Below are positions 60,390 to 64,000 of a stretch of 64,000 nucleotides of DNA, piece after piece (the stretch's first letter is position 1; each line of letters begins with the position of its first letter). The stretch covers positions 1-64,000 of the forward strand of contig JAFVMW010000055.1 of assembly GCA_017506735.1 (NCBI GenBank), read 5' to 3'. The notes under the pieces are model-generated. The model made no database searches. It worked only from the letters and a program-made list of their open reading frames with translations, and was not told the origin of the DNA. Made by a program: the position numbers and the translations under genes. Source of the stretch: Oscillospiraceae bacterium. GTDB taxonomy: Bacteria > Bacillota > Clostridia > Oscillospirales > Oscillospiraceae.

Positions 60390-62810
60390 TCACTTGACAA
60401 TCAGATTGATCAGCTTGTTCTTGACCACGATGGTCTTGCGGATTTCACCGGCGGCGAGGAACTTGGCGATCTTCTCCTCGGACTTTGCCTTGGCGATGCA
60501 TTCCTCATCGGAGGAGTCGGCGGCGATGGTGATGGTGCCGCGCATCTTGCCGTTGACCTGGACAGCCATGGTGACCTCGGTGTCCTTCAGCTTGGCTTCG
60601 TCCCAGGTGGGCCATGCTTCGTAGGCGATGGTGTTGTCGTGGCCCATGATCTGCCAGATTTCCTCACCAACGTGGGGAGTGATGCATGAGATCATCTTGA
60701 TGAAGCCCTCGGCATAGGCTCTGGGGCAGGAGCCGTTCTTATAGACCTCGTTGACAAAGACCATCATCTGGGCGATGGCGGTGTTGAAGCCCAGAACCTC
60801 AAAGTCATTCGTGACCTTCTTGACGGTCTGGTGGTAGACCTTGGTCAGCTTGCCGTCATCGGTGTCGGTCAGGTTGCTCTGCTCGGTGAAGAAGTTCCAC
60901 ACACGGTTGATGAACTTCTTTGCACCGGCCACGGCGGTGGTGGACCAGGGCTTGGAAACCTCCAGGGGGCCCATGAACATCTCGTACAGACGCAGAGTGT
61001 CAGCGCCGTAGTCCCTGACGATGTCGGAGGGGTTGACCACGAACTCGGGGAACCGCTTGCCCATCTTGATGCCGTTCTCGCCCAGGATCATGCCCTGGTG
61101 GACCAGCTTCTTGAAGGGCTCCTTGACGGGAGAAATGCCCTCGTCGTACAGGAACCGGTTCCAGATTCGGGAATAGATCAGGTGACCCACAGCGTGCTCG
61201 GGGCCGCCGACGTACAGGTCAACGGGCATCCAGTGCTTCAGCAGCTCGGGATCGCAGAGGGCCTGGTCGTTTCTGGGGTCGATGTATCGCATATAGTACC
61301 AGGAAGAACCGGCGGAACCGGGCATGGTGGAGGTTTCACGCTTGCCCTTGATGCCGTTGTTGTCGTAGTGCTTCCACTCCTCGGCATTCTCCAGGGGAGC
61401 CTGGCCGCCACGGCCCTTGTAGTCCTCCAGAACGGGCAGCACCAGGGGCAGCTCCTCGTCGGGCAGGAACACGGTTTCGCCGTCCTCGGTGTAGACGCAG
61501 GGAACGGGCTCGCCCCAGTAGCGCTGGCGGGCGAAGATCCACTCGCGGAAGTGGTAGTTGTTCTTTCTCCGGGCCACGCCTGCCTGCTCCAGCTTGACGG
61601 TGATGGCCTCCTTGGCCTCCTCCACGGTCAGGCCGGTGAACTCCTCAGAGTTGATGAGCTTACAGCCCTTGCCCAGGTAATCCTGCTTCTCAAAGGCGCA
61701 CTCAGAAACATCCCGGCCCTCGATGACCTGGATCATGGGGATGTTGTGGGCCACGGCGTACTCGAAGTCACGCTGGTCGTGGCTGGGAACAGCCATGACG
61801 GCACCGGTGCCGTAGTTGCCCAGGACGAAGTCGCCAATGAACACGGGAACTTCCTTGCCGTTGACGGGATTGATGGCGTAAACGCCCTTCAGAGGGCAGC
61901 CGGTCTTGGTCTTGGTGGCGTCGGTGCGGTCGATGTCAGACTTCTTGGCAGCCTCGGCGATATAGGCATCCACCTCTTCCCGGTTCTCCACCCGATCCAG
62001 CAGGGATGCGGTGATCTTGCCGTCGGGAGCCAGAACCATGAAGGTAATGCCGTAGATGGTTTCGATACAGGTGGTGTAGATAGAGAATTCACCGCCGCCC
62101 ACCAGCTTGAAGTCCACCTCAACACCGGTGGACTTGCCGATCCAGTTGCGCTGGATTTCCTTGGTGGATTCGGGCCAGTCGATCTCATCCAGACCCTCCA
62201 GCAGCTTCTCAGCGAAGGCAGGCTGGTCGATGACCCACTGCATCATATTCTTCTTCACAACGGGATAGCCGCCGCGCTCGGACTTGCCGTCGATGACCTC
62301 ATCGTTGGCCAGGACGGTGCCCAGGGCCTCGCACCAGTTGACGGGCATCTCGATGCGCTTGGCGTAGCCCTTCTCCCAGAGCTTCTTGAAGATCCACTGG
62401 GTCCACTTGTAGAACTCGGGGTCGGAGGTAGCAACCACCTTGGACCAGTCGTAGTCAAAGCCCAGCTCCTTCAGCTGACCGGAGAAGGTTTCAATGTTCT
62501 TCTGGGTAAAGCCGTTGGGATGGTTGCCGGTGTCCACGGCGTACTGCTCCGCAGGCAGACCGAAGGAGTCGTAGCCCATGGGATGCAGAACGTTGTAGCC
62601 CTGCATACGCTTCATGCGGGACATGATGTCGGTTGCAGTATAGCCCTCGGGATGGCCTGCGTGCAGACCCACGCCGGAGGGATAGGGGAACATATCCAGA
62701 ACGTAGTACTTGGGCTTGGAGAAATCCCAGACATCGGTCTTGAAGGTTTCATTCTCGGCCCAGTATTTGTGCCATTTTGCCTCAATGGCGGAATAATCAT
62801 AGTTTGCCAA
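60390..62810 (-). CDS. leuS: Leucyl-tRNA synthetase
   Basis: 806 residues. HIGH-type motif PYPSGVGLHAGHPEGY (about 43-58), an editing domain (TGAVMAVPSHDQRDFEYA), and the catalytic loop ENGIKMGKRFPEFVVNP where the usual KMSKS is KMGKR. I prefer TTG 62810 (LANYDYSAIEAKWHKYW) as start because AGGTGAG lies six bases before it; an ATG at 62831 would put that site inside the gene. A weak hairpin (60365-60384) follows the stop. Confidence 0.95.
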   Translation of the reverse strand: MANYDYSAIEAKWHKYWAENETFKTDVWDFSKPKYYVLDMFPYPSGVGLHAGHPEGYTATDIMSRMKRMQGYNVLHPMGYDSFGLPAEQYAVDTGNHPNGFTQKNIETFSGQLKELGFDYDWSKVVATSDPEFYKWTQWIFKKLWEKGYAKRIEMPVNWCEALGTVLANDEVIDGKSERGGYPVVKKNMMQWVIDQPAFAEKLLEGLDEIDWPESTKEIQRNWIGKSTGVEVDFKLVGGGEFSIYTTCIETIYGITFMVLAPDGKITASLLDRVENREEVDAYIAEAAKKSDIDRTDATKTKTGCPLKGVYAINPVNGKEVPVFIGDFVLGNYGTGAVMAVPSHDQRDFEYAVAHNIPMIQVIEGRDVSECAFEKQDYLGKGCKLINSEEFTGLTVEEAKEAITVKLEQAGVARRKNNYHFREWIFARQRYWGEPVPCVYTEDGETVFLPDEELPLVLPVLEDYKGRGGQAPLENAEEWKHYDNNGIKGKRETSTMPGSAGSSWYYMRYIDPRNDQALCDPELLKHWMPVDLYVGGPEHAVGHLIYSRIWNRFLYDEGISPVKEPFKKLVHQGMILGENGIKMGKRFPEFVVNPSDIVRDYGADTLRLYEMFMGPLEVSKPWSTTAVAGAKKFINRVWNFFTEQSNLTDTDDGKLTKVYHQTVKKVTNDFEVLGFNTAIAQMMVFVNEVYKNGSCPRAYAEGFIKMISCITPHVGEEIWQIMGHDNTIAYEAWPTWDEAKLKDTEVTMAVQVNGKMRGTITIAADSSDEECIAKAKSEEKIAKFLAAGEIRKTIVVKNKLINLIVK

Positions 62811-62829
62811 TTTTCTCACCTCAAAAATC

Positions 62830-62900
62830 AATTACGAATTACAAATTAGAAATTACAAATGCCCTGGGGCCCACAATTTATAATTTGTAATTGTGAATTA
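62830..62900. repeat. AT-rich imperfect inverted repeat between rsfS and leuS
   Basis: 62830-62853 pairs with 62877-62900 at about 21 of 24 positions around a GC-rich centre (CCCTGGGGCCC). It is far more AT-rich than the genes on both sides. It looks like a small mobile inverted-repeat element or an RNA hairpin in the leuS leader. Confidence 0.6.
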
Positions 62901-62904
62901 TTCA

Positions 62905-63276
62905 TTAGTCCCGGTCCATTTCGGGGATGACTTCCTTCAGGTCCACGAACTCAGCATCGGCCCACAGGCGCTCCAGGTCGTAGAACTTCCGGGCCTCGTC
63001 GGTGAACACATGGACCACCACGCTGCCGAAGTCCAGCAGCTCCCAGGAGTTGCCCCGGTGGCCTTCACGGCCCAGCAGCTTCTCGCCGCAGTTCTCCAGG
63101 GTCAGCTCTGCGTAGTCACACAGGGTCTTGACATGGGTGCTGGAGGTGCCGGTGCAGATGATAAAGTAATCAGCAAGGCTGGACACCTTGTCGATCCGCA
63201 GCAGCTTGATGCCCACGCCCTTCTTGGCGTCCAGGGCCTTGGTGGTTTCATAGGCAACCTGTTTTGCAGTTAACAT
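62905..63276 (-). CDS. rsfS: Ribosome silencing factor RsfS
   Basis: 123 residues. DUF143/RsfS pattern: KGVGIKLLRIDKVSSLADYFIICTGTSSTHVKTLCDYAE and WELLDFGSVVVHVFTDEARKFYDLERLW. It binds L14 and keeps ribosomal subunits apart in starvation. Confidence 0.95.
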   Translation of the reverse strand: MLTAKQVAYETTKALDAKKGVGIKLLRIDKVSSLADYFIICTGTSSTHVKTLCDYAELTLENCGEKLLGREGHRGNSWELLDFGSVVVHVFTDEARKFYDLERLWADAEFVDLKEVIPEMDRD

Positions 63277-63325
63277 AATATCGTTCCTTTCACTCCCAAC
63301 AGGGAGGTAATCTCATTTCTCCATT

Positions 63326-63348
63326 TGTAGGGGACGGCGTCCCCTACA
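63326..63348. repeat. Short perfect hairpin between yqeK-part and rsfS
   Basis: TGTAGGGGAC/GTCCCCTACA with centre GGC. No U-run. Possibly a dispersed palindrome. Confidence 0.55.
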
Positions 63349-63360
63349 TTCGGTATCCCA

Positions 63361-64000
63361 TCACATTTCCTCCGGAGTCTTTACGCCCCGGTCACGGAGG
63401 AATTTCACCGCGTCGGCGGTTGCTGCGGCCAGCTCCTGGCCCTGGCGGCGCACATGGGCCATGGCGCTTTCCAGACCCATCAGCAATGCCACATCCAGAT
63501 CTTCGTACGCCGCTTTGCGCATTTCCTCCACGCCGGGGAAGTCCCGGTTGGCCTCAATGTAGTCGGCGATGTAGATGATCTTTTCCAGCAGTCCCATGTC
63601 CGGGCGGCCGGTGGTATGGTAGCGGATGGCGGTGACCACAGCTTCATTTTCCCCAAAAATCTGTTCCGCAACCAGGCTTCCCGTTAACGCATGGAGGGTT
63701 TTGGGGTTTTCCTGGGAAAATTTATTCAACAATATACCATATTCATCACACAAAGTCAATTGCAGAGGGCCGTCAATGGCCTTGGTGATGTCGTGCAGGA
63801 GGCCCGCTCTTGCCGCATCGGTCAGATCCGCGCCGTATCGTCTGGCCAGCTCCACCGCAGCGTCCCGGCAGCCCAGCACATGGGCCACCCGGTTGGGCTT
63901 GAGCAGAGAGAGGACGGCCTCTTCCAGTGCTTCCATGGAAAGCTTCCGGTAGTCCCTGCCGGTGCCGTAAAGGCCCCGTTCACGGATATACTCGCTCACT
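63361..64000 (-). CDS. NadD-YqeK fusion, C-terminal part (cut by window edge)
   Basis: The visible 213 residues continue past the edge. From about 30 on it is the YqeK HD domain: NRVAHVLGCRDAAVELARRYG, GLLHDITKAI with the HD pair, HALTGSLVAEQIFG, AIRYHTTG and IIYIADYIEANRDF, i.e. a Np4N (Ap4A) hydrolase. The first 15 residues (SEYIRERGLYGT) are the usual end of nicotinate-nucleotide adenylyltransferase NadD, in the same frame with no start codon or ribosome site before YqeK. This suggests both enzymes are one protein here. Confidence 0.75.
   Translation of the reverse strand, partial: VSEYIRERGLYGTGRDYRKLSMEALEEAVLSLLKPNRVAHVLGCRDAAVELARRYGADLTDAARAGLLHDITKAIDGPLQLTLCDEYGILLNKFSQENPKTLHALTGSLVAEQIFGENEAVVTAIRYHTTGRPDMGLLEKIIYIADYIEANRDFPGVEEMRKAAYEDLDVALLMGLESAMAHVRRQGQELAAATADAVKFLRDRGVKTPEEM

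Noticed and set aside
60831..62849. A 672-codon open frame antisense to leuS
   Set aside because: Same codon-bias effect. No start signal and no recognisable protein.

Overview
The window is a bacterial chromosome segment, most likely from a gut-type Clostridia (Oscillospirales/Ruminococcaceae-like). The evidence is Gram-positive style AGGAGG ribosome sites, a BlaI/M56 pair, an efp-CD1247-type neighbourhood, an SLH-domain endolysin and a class C group II intron. The genus cannot be fixed from the sequence alone. Almost all host genes here lie on the minus strand.

Left host part (1-11259). The 5' end of a class C group II intron enters from the left edge (minus strand, ends at 137). It sits just past the terminator of an M56 membrane metallopeptidase gene, which is preceded by a BlaI-type repressor with its own promoter and repeated operators. 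Then come rpoC and rpoB (minus) and tRNA-Leu(GAG) (plus).

Prophage (11232-49817, about 38.6 kb). It is integrated in the 3' end of tRNA-Leu(GAG) and bounded by a perfect 29-bp direct repeat. It looks complete. Read leftwards from its right end it has: integrase, a zinc-ribbon membrane protein, an ImmA-like peptidase and a CI-like repressor (plus strand); an operator array; then a long minus-strand program. That program holds Cro-like regulators, an SbcC-like ATPase, an AAA ATPase, a DUF669-type protein, a DEAD helicase, a primase-helicase, three 35-bp iterons, RusA, a C5-cytosine and an N6-adenine methylase, many tiny overlapping genes, an ArpU/RinA-like regulator, both terminase subunits, portal, a MuF-type head protein with a C-terminal metallopeptidase domain, scaffold, major capsid, connectors, tail (siphovirus type, 952-residue tape measure), fibres, a glycosyltransferase plus cis-prenyltransferase pair, holin and endolysin. 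Several genes too short for ordinary ORF calling were found from their four-base overlaps with neighbours (35522-35695, 35692-35790, 36587-36634, 37827-37880).

Right host part (49818-64000). First come a pair of covarying structured repeats (each a two-hairpin block A and a second block B) flanking a purine permease gene. They are followed by a nucleotidyltransferase-like gene, two alpha/beta hydrolases, an unknown gene, a RluA-type pseudouridine synthase, a CD1247-like acidic zinc-ribbon protein, efp, an Xaa-Pro peptidase, yqeG, an XRE regulator, rpsU, leuS, rsfS and the end of an apparent NadD-YqeK fusion.

The most interesting signals are the A/B structured repeats with compensatory stem changes, the UppS-like/glycosyltransferase cargo pair in the prophage, the MuF-metallopeptidase with a coupled downstream gene, the 35-bp iterons, paired arm-type sites matching at both prophage ends, and a possible small RNA antisense to the SbcC-like operon.
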